DNA of 64,000 bases from Amphiduros pacificus (lineage: Eukaryota > Annelida > Polychaeta > Phyllodocida > Hesionidae), in NCBI GenBank assembly GCA_949316495.1, contig OX439002.1:48328531-48392530 (forward strand), in the 5' to 3' direction. Of this stretch, positions 12,541-24,480 are shown one piece after another; position 1 is the stretch's first letter, and the number at the start of each line of letters is the position of its first letter. Below the pieces are notes generated by a model. It did not search any database. It was not told the origin of the DNA and worked only from the letters and a program-made list of their open reading frames with translations. A program made the translations under genes and the position numbers.

Positions 12541-14040
12541 TCATACAGTTAACACCTGAGTGCTTACCCATTGTTCTCACTTGGTCTTAACGACCTGCCA
12601 GTGCTTTGATCACCTGTTCCTAATGACTTAAGCCCTTTTGATCATTTCACTGCTAACTGCAGGTAACACGGTGTTGTTCCACTTGGGACTGGCCAAGCTG
12701 TGTACACTTTGCTTGTCCTACAAAGCTCCTTCCCAATAGGTCAATACTTCAGGTAATCTCCTCTATCAATATTACCCTATCTACCTATTTACAATAAATA
12801 CATCATGTGTCCTCCTACTTCTGAGCATCCATAAATATTCTCAAGATTATCCCATCTTAATCATTTCCTTATTTAATCCCCTGTTAATCTTCAAATCTTC
12901 AAAGACCAACCATTTCTTAAATAAATATTTGATCCTTTCTGCGAATATAAATATAACATGTAAAAATTATTAAATTCAAAACTTCAATTTAATATGTTTT
13001 ATAGATACAAAAAGAAATATCACACCTTAGTCCATAAGAATTAAAAATCTGCACATGTATTGCATGTGTGCTCATCACACCTCATTTCCACCTGGCAGAA
13101 CGGGAAACAAATGGACTATTTGGAGAGACAAAACCAGCAGATTTAATGCATTATAAGATTGACAATGAAGCTTCCCACAGAAGATGAAAGCATTGTCAAC
13201 AGTGCAGGACCACTCAGTCTGCCCATTACATTGTCCAGTCCCCTCTCCCCAGCTCCACCTGAGTCATCAAACCTTAATGCCTCCTCATCATCACCTGTAA
13301 ATCACCATCTTATCATCCAGCATTATTACTAAATTATTACTTGTCATCTATTATTATTAACTAATTTCTGCCCAATTGTTGGGCTTGTGCGACCACAAGT
13401 GATTAATCAATACACTTCACACTTTTCCTGGGGAGAACATTCACGCTACATTTAACAGGGACCTTTGTGCGGGACATCTTTTATGTGACGTTGCCTCACC
13501 TGTGAGAATTTCTTTGATCCTGTTAACGATGATTATTATGATCCACTTACCTTGAATAATCACAATCTCTTAATGTGGTCTCAATCAACAATTAACCTTT
13601 CCAACCTCACATCAAATATCAATTTGCCCTTCAATAAGTCCTCATTTTTTATTTTTAACTAACAGAATAAAAATCTCATCAATACTCTATGTAACTCTCT
13701 TTTGTCAAACATATAAAGTAATATCACAAAATAAGCGAAAATACGCAGTGATGTATCATTCTACCTGTGGCACATGGTGATCAAAGAGTGCCTATCAAGG
13801 CGAGCACGCAGGTGAGATGATAATGGGATCAAACACACCTGAGATCAACTGCTCATCCTTGATCACCAATCTGACAATTAGGTACAGCGAGGAGCAGTGT
13901 AATCCCTCCAGGTGAGACTATTGCGTCCAGGTATCAAGCGGTAGATGATCACAACTGATTGGACACCTCATCAACCAATTAAGGGTTATTCATCCAAGTG
14001 TGTAGTATTGATGTGATAAGCTGTTAGGACCAGGTAATAG
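12541..14040. promoter_or_regulatory. CACCTG/CAGGTA cluster 1 (candidate ZEB/Snail-type enhancer)
   Basis: By hand I count 14 matches to CACCTG, CAGGTG, CAGGTA or TACCTG in 1.5 kb, against about 1.5 expected at equal base frequencies. Examples lie near 13088, 13257, 13293, 13497, 13810, 13835, 13910 and 13930. These are the half-sites of ZEB (and Snail) zinc fingers. Enhancer function is inferred. Confidence 0.4.
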
Positions 14041-17000
14041 GTGTAATAACTCTGGATTACAATATTGTATCTAAATAATGAGCAAATGACTGACACAATA
14101 GCTCTCCTTAAGTACATCTATAAATTCCAATCTAAACTGAATTTCACATCTTCCAATCTGCAATAAATTTATAAACATATTTGTGCTATAAATCTATACA
14201 CACAATAATCTATATTCAAGAAGTCTATGTAGACAACATGACATTTCTTTTACATTTGTACCATTTTGCTATAGCATTAAAGCAAAATTTTCCCTGCTTT
14301 TTTAAATGTCACTTAAGACTGATCTGGCATGAAATTGCATATCATTAGTTCCCATTTTGGGTAACCATTAGAGAAACAGTGACACATGTGAAAGTCACCT
14401 GCCAACCTGATATGTGCTTATTTTCTGTTTACTTTTTTCAAGTTGTTACTTTAACTCCTCGATTTGGGGTAATCCATCTTCAAAGAAAGACGTTGATTTC
14501 ATTTTCATGACTTGTCAAATTTGCTACAAGTTTTGAAGTGACGAGTTCGGATTTCACCTTGGCTTTTACGGTGCTTGACAATTTGAGAGAGCTCAATATA
14601 TTCATTTTGTGGATGATTCATGAGGGAAAAAGACTTAATATCACCATTGTCAGTTCTGCTTTAAACTATCAAAATATAAGCAAACATTCATGCCAAAGGA
14701 GATGAGATTTTTATCCACATCGTGTGCAAGTAATATGGTTGTCCATATAGCAGATACTGTATTATTCTGTGACAATATACCCCTAGATTTTCCAAGATGG
14801 CGGACCTCTCCTTTCACCTGAGGCTTGTCAATGATGATGGATGGCCCTTCACTACCCATAATTCCCTGACAAAAAACAATGCCCTGATATGCGTGCAGTA
14901 CCTGCCGTATCCCCGACTTGAGTTCTGACTGCTGAATTAATGCGAAAGTATGAAATAGAGATTAATCATCTCACCATCAAGATTCATAAAGTTAAATAAA
15001 TTCATGAATTCACTTGGTCCAATCGGGAGATTGAGGTCCCCTACCTCATTGCTTAAGTCATTAGGAGCCAGGTTGTAGGGCGGGGTTTGGTATGCCCCGT
15101 TGAGGGCGAAATGTGGCGTTATAACTGCACGCCATGTTTTTATACACTCACACATGCATGCTTGCCCTTTGATGGACATGAACGGAGCGCCCTGATAACA
15201 CAAGCTGGCATTTATGTAGCATCCGCCAGTGATCGCGGAGGTCCCCGCACGTTCCTTTGTTTAGGGGAGTGCGCCACAAGATCACTGAATAAATCAATCG
15301 CTTGCGTGTATCCCCACCATACAAGAGAGCTGTGCTCGTCTGTACCTTTAACGAGGCCACGTACGGTTCATCGGTGGGTAATACAATAAAATAATCCCAT
15401 CGTTTTGTCATGCAAATGGTGCATTATCATTTCTTTCAAGGCCCATCGAGCAGGGATGTCCCGCACACAATACCTGCATACTTTGGGGATGCTTTCTTAA
15501 TTTCCAACCTGAATTCAATATCAGGCCTGTTCAGTTGTCCCGCTGCATGCGCCGTATCCACAGTCTCCCTGTGGCATTGTGGGTACAATTCAGCACAAAA
15601 TTCGCCCCACCACTTACGGGCAGTCAGGTCTTGGTGTATTGGAGAGGGATTTTGTTAAGCCGCAATAAAAAGACACCTAAGGTACAATCGTAGCAAAGTA
15701 CAAACATGGTTGTGCACATCAGCCCGCCATGTCAGGTGCTTCCAACCAGTTATTTTCCCTGGTCGATATCGACTGTCTAAGTGCCTGAATGTTGAGCTGC
15801 CCACAGATGGCGCTACTGCTCACTGTGGCTTAAAATCATTGGACCTACCTGGCCTAGTAGTAATGCCCTCTTCAAAGATTTTTGCTGTGCCCTTGTCAAA
15901 GGTATTTTTAGTAATGCTCCTTCACTGATATTTCCTCCCACTAACGCTATAATTAACACTCTGTGCCATTCACATTAAAGCTGAAAATCTGCTACTCTGT
16001 GGGAACTGTGAATCGGAAAAGTAAGTTGTACAACGATTGCCTTTTATCCTTACTACCCACAATTCCATGGGATGCGTTTAGGAGACCTGTCATTTTCTCA
16101 CGTATGAATTGCCCTGTCACTGCACCTCCATAATTTCTAACACTACATGCTTTCCAGCATGTTCAAAGCTTTTCAGTTAATGTATCCCCTTACACAATTT
16201 TTGCATATAAGGCAGAGGTTTATTGAGCTAGAACACCATTTACTGTGACCCTGCTATTTCATTTATGCTGTTATGGCATTTTAGCAAAATGAAGGCTCTT
16301 GATGAGCAGCTTTGCTAATGGAAACAGGTGAAGAGACAGTTTAGGGCAAGAATTAATCAAATATTTCCGATTTTATAGCCCACTTCTGTCATTTATTTCC
16401 CCCCAATCCCAAGATCCGGTATGGCGATCTATGGAACAACATTTGCTGGATCAAAATATTGAGTTTATTGCGAGCAGGAACATTAATGGTACAACTCAGC
16501 GTCTTGGTTTGGTGATGTTGAAACATGTCGATTGATCGATCTGACGAGCTTCCCCAAAAGGTTGCGAGTGCATACACCTTGCCTCTACGCGGCAGATGCC
16601 CATTGCCTTTTAGGCAGACGTGTGGCTGGGTGTTTGGCAGACGTGTGTTGCCTCCCATGAGATTCTTCTATTTTTCACAAAGCCTCATCCGAATTTGGAT
16701 CAATTCGATCCTCAGTCCCCCAGCTCTTACACATTATGTAATGTGTTATCTGCTCTACCTTTGACGTTAATTATCTGATTGGCTCAGCCGCTCAATCCAT
16801 CCTACCTTTTGTCTCAGGTGGGTTGGTCGCTCTAGAGTAAATTTGTTCTATTTAACATTGCTTTCAACGTCAATACAGCACTTATGGCACACAATTGTGG
16901 ACGTTAATTCACCGCTGCATATCAGCTAATTGGCAAGTTTGCCTATCGTGAATTGTGCATATTAATGTGATTATCTGACTCTTAGCTGAACAAGGTGCGT

Positions 17001-18650
17001 TGCCGAGAATTCTACCCAAACAGCAATATTAACTGTCATATTGAGGGTGATACGCTTTGACGTAATGGAATTTCTGTGAAAGTGTAGCCATCCCAGAACC
17101 AAATAAGTGAATTAAGTCTTTGTGACACTGTATGAGAAATTACATCAATGTTACAGAGTCCTGCCATGGCTATGAAAGCACCAATTTATGCTGGCGTTTC
17201 GTGATGCCAATTGTGACTGTCGGAATTTGTTGGCCAGTTCTGCAAACTACAGTGTGTAGTAATTATACAAAATAGGCAACATGGACCAAGCTGACACACC
17301 TAGTTTTGTAAACTGGACTGGGCTCGGGGCTGAGACTAACATAATGGCTCGTCACATAACTGCCTCCACTCGGACACATAATCTAAGCCAATTTCCATCC
17401 TAATATCTGCGCTTGTAGAATTCAGAATATTTACCAACTGACAAACCCGATGACAACTCAATCTGGCAGCGTTTTACAATAACAAATGATAAACTGTCAA
17501 TCAAATGCTCCAGAAAATGTTGAATTCCTGTATCTTTATGGCTGCGTGTAAGACATATTTAAGAAGGATTGATGTCTCCGTCAACAGCTATTTGTCATAT
17601 TTTTCACCTTCATTTATCTCAAGGTGTTTATCCGTCCCTTGTAGAAATTAATTTGCATAAGAAACACATTCATGTACAAGCTTAATTGATCCAGTTAATT
17701 TCATTAATTCTCCCTAATGGTTTATTATACAGCTTTATTTAGATAAATGAACCCCGTTGTTTATTTACCCGGAATATGACCTGCCAAATGAATGGGCCCA
17801 TTGTTCAGACTTGAGTGAAAGTTATGTAAACAAACAAGTTGTACACATCACTGGTTGACTGTTGATGACATTTTCTCCTGTAATATATACCTACTCTTCA
17901 ACATGCATTGTCTAGACACCTATAATAATCTCTTTCCTAATTTCCTGGTTGTTTTATTTTTTTTTATCTTAGTCTGTGTTTACAATATTGTTGATGGTAT
18001 TGACGTCATTGCTGATTGGCAAAATCATTAATTAAATTGTTCACCTTAAAGGGAGACTGTGGGTCAACATCTTTTGACCCATTGAAAACAATATACATGT
18101 ACCGGAAATGTACAAAAAAGTTGGAAGGGAACATAATAAAAACTCTCTTAAATCTAATCACTCAAACAAACAAGATGGTAACCCACAATTGCACTGCATA
18201 CAAATAAACCCATTTTTTTAATGATGAAATATTTTACAATTCAAAGTAGCAGCCATGTTGGCTCCCATTCCAAATAGTATTGAGTACCCATGGTAAAAGG
18301 AGCAAGTCTATAAATTCATCTAGAACCCCATGAAATATGCTCATTTGTTCCAGTCAACTCAGCATTGTTCATAAACTAGTAAGAAAAATATATAAGAAAG
18401 TTATTGTCTCACAATGATGAAATCCTTTTTTAAACCCCATGTGCATTCAAAATGCAACATTTCCACCCAAAAATCATTTAAAATTAATCTAACAGAGCAA
18501 AGAAATCGACATAAATTGTGATTCTCCATATTACAGAAGTGTGTTTAGAGTGGAAGTTCCTCTTTAACCAGGAATCTTATGATCTCAGTGTATTTCTGTT
18601 GACACTTGCTGAATCACACTTGATGGACACTTATACCTTGCTTATTTATT
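14041..18650 (-). other. Intron block with enhancer-like unique sequence
   Basis: No gene recognised. Parts of 14880-15960 and 16380-17840 are compositionally complex, with homeodomain-type cores such as TTAATT and CATTAA, and without repeat structure. The first copy of the 88-bp duplicated segment lies at 15037-15124. The stretch 17941-18650 is AT-rich and unremarkable. Confidence 0.5.
15037..15124 (+). repeat. 88-bp duplicated segment, copy A
   Basis: Starts TCCCCTACCTCATTGCT and ends ATGTGGCGTTATAA. It is 87/88 identical, in the same orientation, to 19748-19835. It is embedded in unique sequence, which suggests that this is the source copy. Confidence 0.95.
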
Positions 18651-18699
18651 ACACTTGTTTTATTATGTTTGATTGACACTCATTTTTTTAAAGCTTGAC

Positions 18700-19135
18700 T
18701 GAAGCTTTATTATGTTTGATGAACATTTGCTTTATTATGTTTGATAGACAAGTAGTTTATTAAGATTAATGCTTTATTATGCTTGATGGACACTTGCTTT
18801 ATTATGCTTGATGGACACTTGCTTTATTATGCTTGATGGACACTTGCTTTATTATGCTTGATGGACACTTGCTTTATTATGCTTGATGGACACTTGCTTT
18901 ATTATGCTTGATGGACACTTGCTTTATTATGCTTGATGGACACTTGCTTTATTATGCTTGATGGACACTTGCTTTATTATGCTTGATGGACACTTGCTTT
19001 ATTATGCTTGATGGACACTTGCTTCATTATGCTTGATTGACAAATGCTTTGTTATGCTTGATGGACACTTGCTTTATTATGCTTGATGGATACTTGCTTA
19101 TTAATCTTGGTTAAGCTTGATAGACACTTGCTTAG
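18700..19135 (+). repeat. 25-nt minisatellite
   Basis: Unit GCTTGATGGACACTTGC plus TTTATTAT. Nine perfect copies start at 18781 and repeat every 25 nt. Three or four slightly changed copies follow to about 19105, and diverged units flank the array on both sides. The core is homogeneous and the edges decayed, as expected of a recently expanded array. Confidence 0.97.
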
Positions 19136-19622
19136 TTCATTATTTAGCTGAATATTTCAGACTCTTAAGCCATTACCACACTTCATGGTCAAATTAAAAT
19201 GACTGACCCAAATCAAGATAAATATGCCAATGGATCTGTCCTTTAAAAAGATTCTTACGAGTACAGCTAATACACATTTGTAGGCAGACATATGGCACAA
19301 AACATACAATAATGCAGTCACAGATGTCACAAAGAAGTGATGTTATTTGGTAATTTTAGGAGTGCCACTTGCCAGTGGGAGTGCTCACTCAGCAGGCATG
19401 GCAGGCACTGGGCAGATAGGAAGGCTCCGGCATAAGATGCTACCTTAATGGAGCTCTTATGTAACTACCAGTGTTGTATTACAAGGTGTACTGGCATCTT
19501 CTGCAGCAATGATGCACCTAATCTGCATCAGCAACAAGCTCAGGTGCTCCTTATCATGCCCAAGACTGGTTACCATGGCAACCCATTGTCTGAATTGGGA
19601 TTGTTTACTTATTATCAGAATG

Positions 19623-19835
<213 letters not shown>

Positions 19836-22320
19836 TTTGCTGATAATACAATGCACAGAATTAACAAGTCATGTGTGCCACACACACAAAAAGACAGCTA
19901 CTTGAAAATATCACAAATATATTGTTCTTGTGTTTTGATGACCTAACATACTCAAGACACAATGATCTATGAAAAGCACTAGATGTTTGTTCAACAGCTA
20001 TGGTTTTTCAGGTATCCCAATTGTGTGTATTTTTTCACTTTGGACATGTGCAGGTCAGACACGCTGCTCACAGGGGAGAATAACAAACCAGGTCTCGGGC
20101 TGAGATGCCATTTCGTAGTAGTACGCATGCTGACATCGACACCATCAAAGAGTGTCTGCGATCAAACCTCTCCCCTTGGCAGCTCAATCCTCTTCCTAAG
20201 CAGCCTTCTTACCGTTCCGAACATATCCCTCGCCACGACCTCTGACCTCATACACCTTACCTTCCTCTTCGGTCTTCCAGGTACCCCTCATCTTTTACGA
20301 GATCACTGGAGCAGTAGTAAACAAACATGGCCACCTACTACACGGTTGTTTACAGTAGGCAACTGCATCTGATAGAGGCCTGTTTATATCAAAGGTGTTG
20401 TTTGTAGGGGAGGCAACTTTGGGGGGCTGCCATGGTGGCCATGGGAAATGTTTACATTCACATGCTCTGGGCCAAAGAGGCAAGTTGGCGTCTGTCAAAG
20501 TGAGGTAAAGGCAAACCTAAACATAGCGTAGCAAAGAGGCAAGTTGGCAGTGCAAAGAGGCAAACGAAGTAAAGGTAAACCTCAACATGGCAACGCAAAG
20601 AGGCAAATTGGCAATCAAAGTGAGGTAAAAGAGACCTCTATGTGGTGTTGCAGAGAGCCGAGTTGGCTCAGAACATGTCAAACTGAGGTAAATGAAACAG
20701 ACTTCAACATGTTGGTGCAAATAGACAGGTTGGTGTCAGCCAATGTGAGATAAATGTAATCCTGTATGTACAGGTGGAAGAGGTCAGTTCATATGGAAAT
20801 AAGAAACATCCTAATGGCTGAGTTACATGCAAGAGATGTAAACTTGTCTGTCAATTTATTATTGTAGACATTGAAAAAAACGTTCATATCAAAGACACCA
20901 AAACTATGTCATTTTCACACTGCATGATTTATAAGTAAATTGCAAATGGAAAAAAAGATGATTTTTAAATAAAAATAAAATAAATGGAAAATAAATTCTC
21001 AGATTAGTACATCTTGAGTGAGATCTTGAGTTTTTTTGGCTGGGAAAAGGTCTTGAGTCTCAGGTATCAGCAGCAAAACAAAGGTGGAGACAAAGGTCAG
21101 CAGACAGATATCTAGTGGTCTGGCCTCAAAGTGGCCACCATCTCCAACCTGCCACATTGTTTATTTTCCACGTCCACCTGGACATGGCAACGCAACAATG
21201 CCATTTCGGGCAAGTCCTCCAAACATAAATCCTGAACGCCGGACAAAAAGCGGCCAGCAATTTGTATCACTTAGATGTGGCTTGAAGGCATACATCTTCA
21301 TGAATCAGGTGCCTGAAGGTATATCCCACCTGCATCTATACTTGTACTTTAGCACTTACCCGCCCTCCTGCACACAGAGGAGTGGAGATGAGCGTGTAGT
21401 GCAGCCTTCTGTCACTGTCACATTTACCATGTGGCCTTCATGTGCTCATATCATGTCCACTCTTCCCACACACAATTAACCTTTGTACACCGGCCTACAA
21501 CTCTGCAGTCCCTGCTGCTCTCCTGGGAGGACAGTCTCATGTCACAAGTAGCGGTCAACACCAAATAATCAGACCTGTCTGCAATAACTGATTTAATAAC
21601 TCCTACCTGCTCTGGTCCTGGGACTTTTTATTTGTATGTTCATCTGAAGCTTGCTCACATAAAAACAAATTACTTACTCAAATGAAACACAGTTTTCTTA
21701 GTAATCCACTGCCATCTAATTTCTGATCGTGCGACACACAATTGAATCATTTCAGATCATAATTATAACAATTATGTAGAGAAAATTAACCTGACCTTTT
21801 CCTGTGACACACAACTTGACTATTTACCTAGATATATCAGGACATCTTGATTATTAATAAAACAAAACTTTGACTACATTAACTGATGTACAACAGGATA
21901 AAATACAATTACATTTACTTTATGGCTGTAATATCTTTGTTATTTACAGATAATAAACTTTAAAAGAAGTTCCATGTGAAAGTGATATTGTCAGCCTCCA
22001 AATTATACAGTAATTTTCTTAAATACAAATAATATGTGCCAGATAATAATTTCCAATGATGGACAAAGGAAATTTAAATGATGAAAATGAAAGTATATCT
22101 AATCATCAATGATACATGACTATTTTCTATATTTCCTGTGATGTACATAATGACCATGTGTTGCATGTCTGAAATCTTCAAATGAGCTGCTCAGAGATAT
22201 AGAATATCACACATACTGTAAGCATGTACATGACCTTTCCAGACAAAGTCTATGATATTTTGGTGGAGCAATATATATGATGGCCCTAATCCAGGTGTCA
22301 ACTCGTTTGTGTAACCATAG
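19836..22320 (-). other. Intron block with a degenerate ~60-nt tandem repeat
   Basis: No gene recognised. The stretch 20474-20770 holds about five diverged units of 55-67 nt, each with a core like CAAAGAGGCAAGTTGGCA followed by GAGGTAAA and AACATGG. The remainder is AT-rich and unremarkable. Confidence 0.6.
20474..20770 (+). repeat. Degenerate tandem repeat, about five units of 55-67 nt
   Basis: The core AAGAGGCAAGTTGGC recurs with changes at roughly 20474, 20530, 20595, 20650 and 20715. Each is followed by GTGAGGTAAA-like and AACATGG-like segments. Copies differ in length and are clearly old. Confidence 0.75.
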
Positions 22321-24480
22321 CTACTGCTGGGCGTCTTTGTTTAGCTCAGGTGGGTTTTTCTGTTTCCTCACCTGATCCTTGTACACCTGAGATAGATCGC
22401 TTTTCCACCTGCTATTTTGGAGTATTATCCCACTGATATGTAAACACTGATCATAGGGTAATACTTTGTATACTGAAAATGTCTCCCTCTCTTTTCCATA
22501 GTGCCATCTTATTATTATCAACTAAAATATTTCTGCTTTCTTCATTGGTTCACCGAAATGCCTGCTTCCGATATTGGTGAGAAGGTCTGTAACCCTATGA
22601 GACAATATGGGACAAGCGAGTGAAGCAGGGAACGGTTATATGCTCACCTGTGATGGGACACAACAGACCAGGGTGTGGACTTCCCTGTCTATATATACAA
22701 ACAACAACTTCTCCCCACATCTTACCTTGGCCACACTGATCACTCCCTGTCACATGATCCATGTCCGCAGGCCACTAACAGCATTTCACCAAGGAGATTA
22801 TATTTTCGTCTTCCGAGTTCACCAAAGTTGGTGGTTGGCTTCTGAGCCGTGTAGAATGGAGTGCTCATGTCTGTGTCCTTGCCAGGTAGGTATTTGTGTC
22901 TGGGTGTGAACACAGTCAGGCAGGTAGGTAGGTATACGTGTCACCTCCAGAGGCACGCCTGCTCTGGACAGGTACTTGTCCCCAATGATGAAGTGAGCAC
23001 GGTTGTTTTGAGATGCTCGGGTGTGACAGGGACACAGCCTGGGTCCCCTGCCTTTTCACTGAAGTCTTGCCAAACATCACATCTTAACTCTTAACAATAT
23101 TTAATCAGCCGCACCAGTTAAAAATTTGAGAAACTGGGTAATAAACATAATTTGTCAAGCAACAGCCAAAACACACCTTGCATGCTTTGAAATAGGAACG
23201 GTAGTGTGACAAATGTGACACCTGGAGCTCTTTATTTGTCACCTTGACTTGGCAAAATCTCACCTGTACATACGGGTGTGTATAAATATTGTGTATTTTG
23301 GGATCATGGTGACGTTTGCTGGGCGACAAGCCCAGGTAACACCCCAACTTTCACATGCTCCTCTCACCTCAATTTTTATCTTATCTATTCTCAGATGATT
23401 TGGATGATAGCAAAAGAGAAATTGATTGAAAATCATCCTCTCAGTAAAGGTCAGCTGTCAGGTAGACACGCAGGTAGCTCTATTTGGTCAATGTGTCTTG
23501 TCCCAAGTGCAGTACACGTCAGCAAAATTGGAAAACGATAGGCACTGGCTTTTTTATCTGCTTCTGAAATTTTAATTTCTGTCAAGACCTTGAAAACAGA
23601 ATGAACTTGTATTGAAATTGGACACTAAAAATTCATACAACATGTTTGCTCACTTTGACATGTAATATGACTGCATGGTTTCATAGTGGTGAAGACTTCA
23701 GTGTTTCGTATTTCCTTCATACATCCTGCATAAAAAGATTTTGAGAAATTGACATTTGCTGTAGTTATAATATGGATCTGTCACATCACATTATAAAGGC
23801 GAGGCTGACTGGAGCGACACCTGAACACAACTGTCTAACATTACCAAGATTAGAGCCCCCACTGACGGCTAGATTAGGGCCAGCCTGGCTGCGATAGACC
23901 ACCTTTATTGGGGTATTATGGAGATTTTCACCTCCAAACAGTAGCTGCCGGGGAGGTAATACACCTCAATAGCACATCTGTCAGGTAGGTAAAGCCAAGC
24001 CTACATTCAACCTGTCATACCTTGTTAACAACCGGCCGTCTCGACCGGGACTACTTTATGTCCCAATTACGCATATCCCGCTCTTATATTCTGGTGCTAA
24101 CACCTACAGGATCATGGGAAGATGGCATCAACCCCTAGTGACCCCCATTTGTATTCGGAGCACCTGTGAGGTCACATGATCACCTAAACACAGGCTGCAT
24201 TATGTTTCCAGGTGTCCCCATAGCAACCCACACCTTATTTCCATGGTTGCAAGTCATGTGACATCCCATGAGACAGCATAACTTAGGACAGGATCTCATA
24301 GGCAGTACAAACAGGCATAATACCTGGTGGACAAATAAATCTTACTTATTTCTGGCAGCCATCATTGTTATGGGAGACTGCTGTCCACAGGTGTTGTCAT
24401 GGCGACCCTAAATATGACATGGCTGCCCATGTCTGAAGAATATTGCATGCTGGGAAGGATCCAACTTCCCTTTTCACCTG
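22321..24480. promoter_or_regulatory. CACCTG/CAGGTA cluster 2 (candidate ZEB/Snail-type enhancer)
   Basis: A line-by-line hand count gives 20 matches to CACCTG, CAGGTG, CAGGTA or TACCTG in 2,160 bp; about two are expected at equal base frequencies. The sites are spread along the interval in unrelated flanks, so they do not come from a tandem repeat. An X-box-like site lies at 24393-24406. Regulatory function is inferred. Confidence 0.45.
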
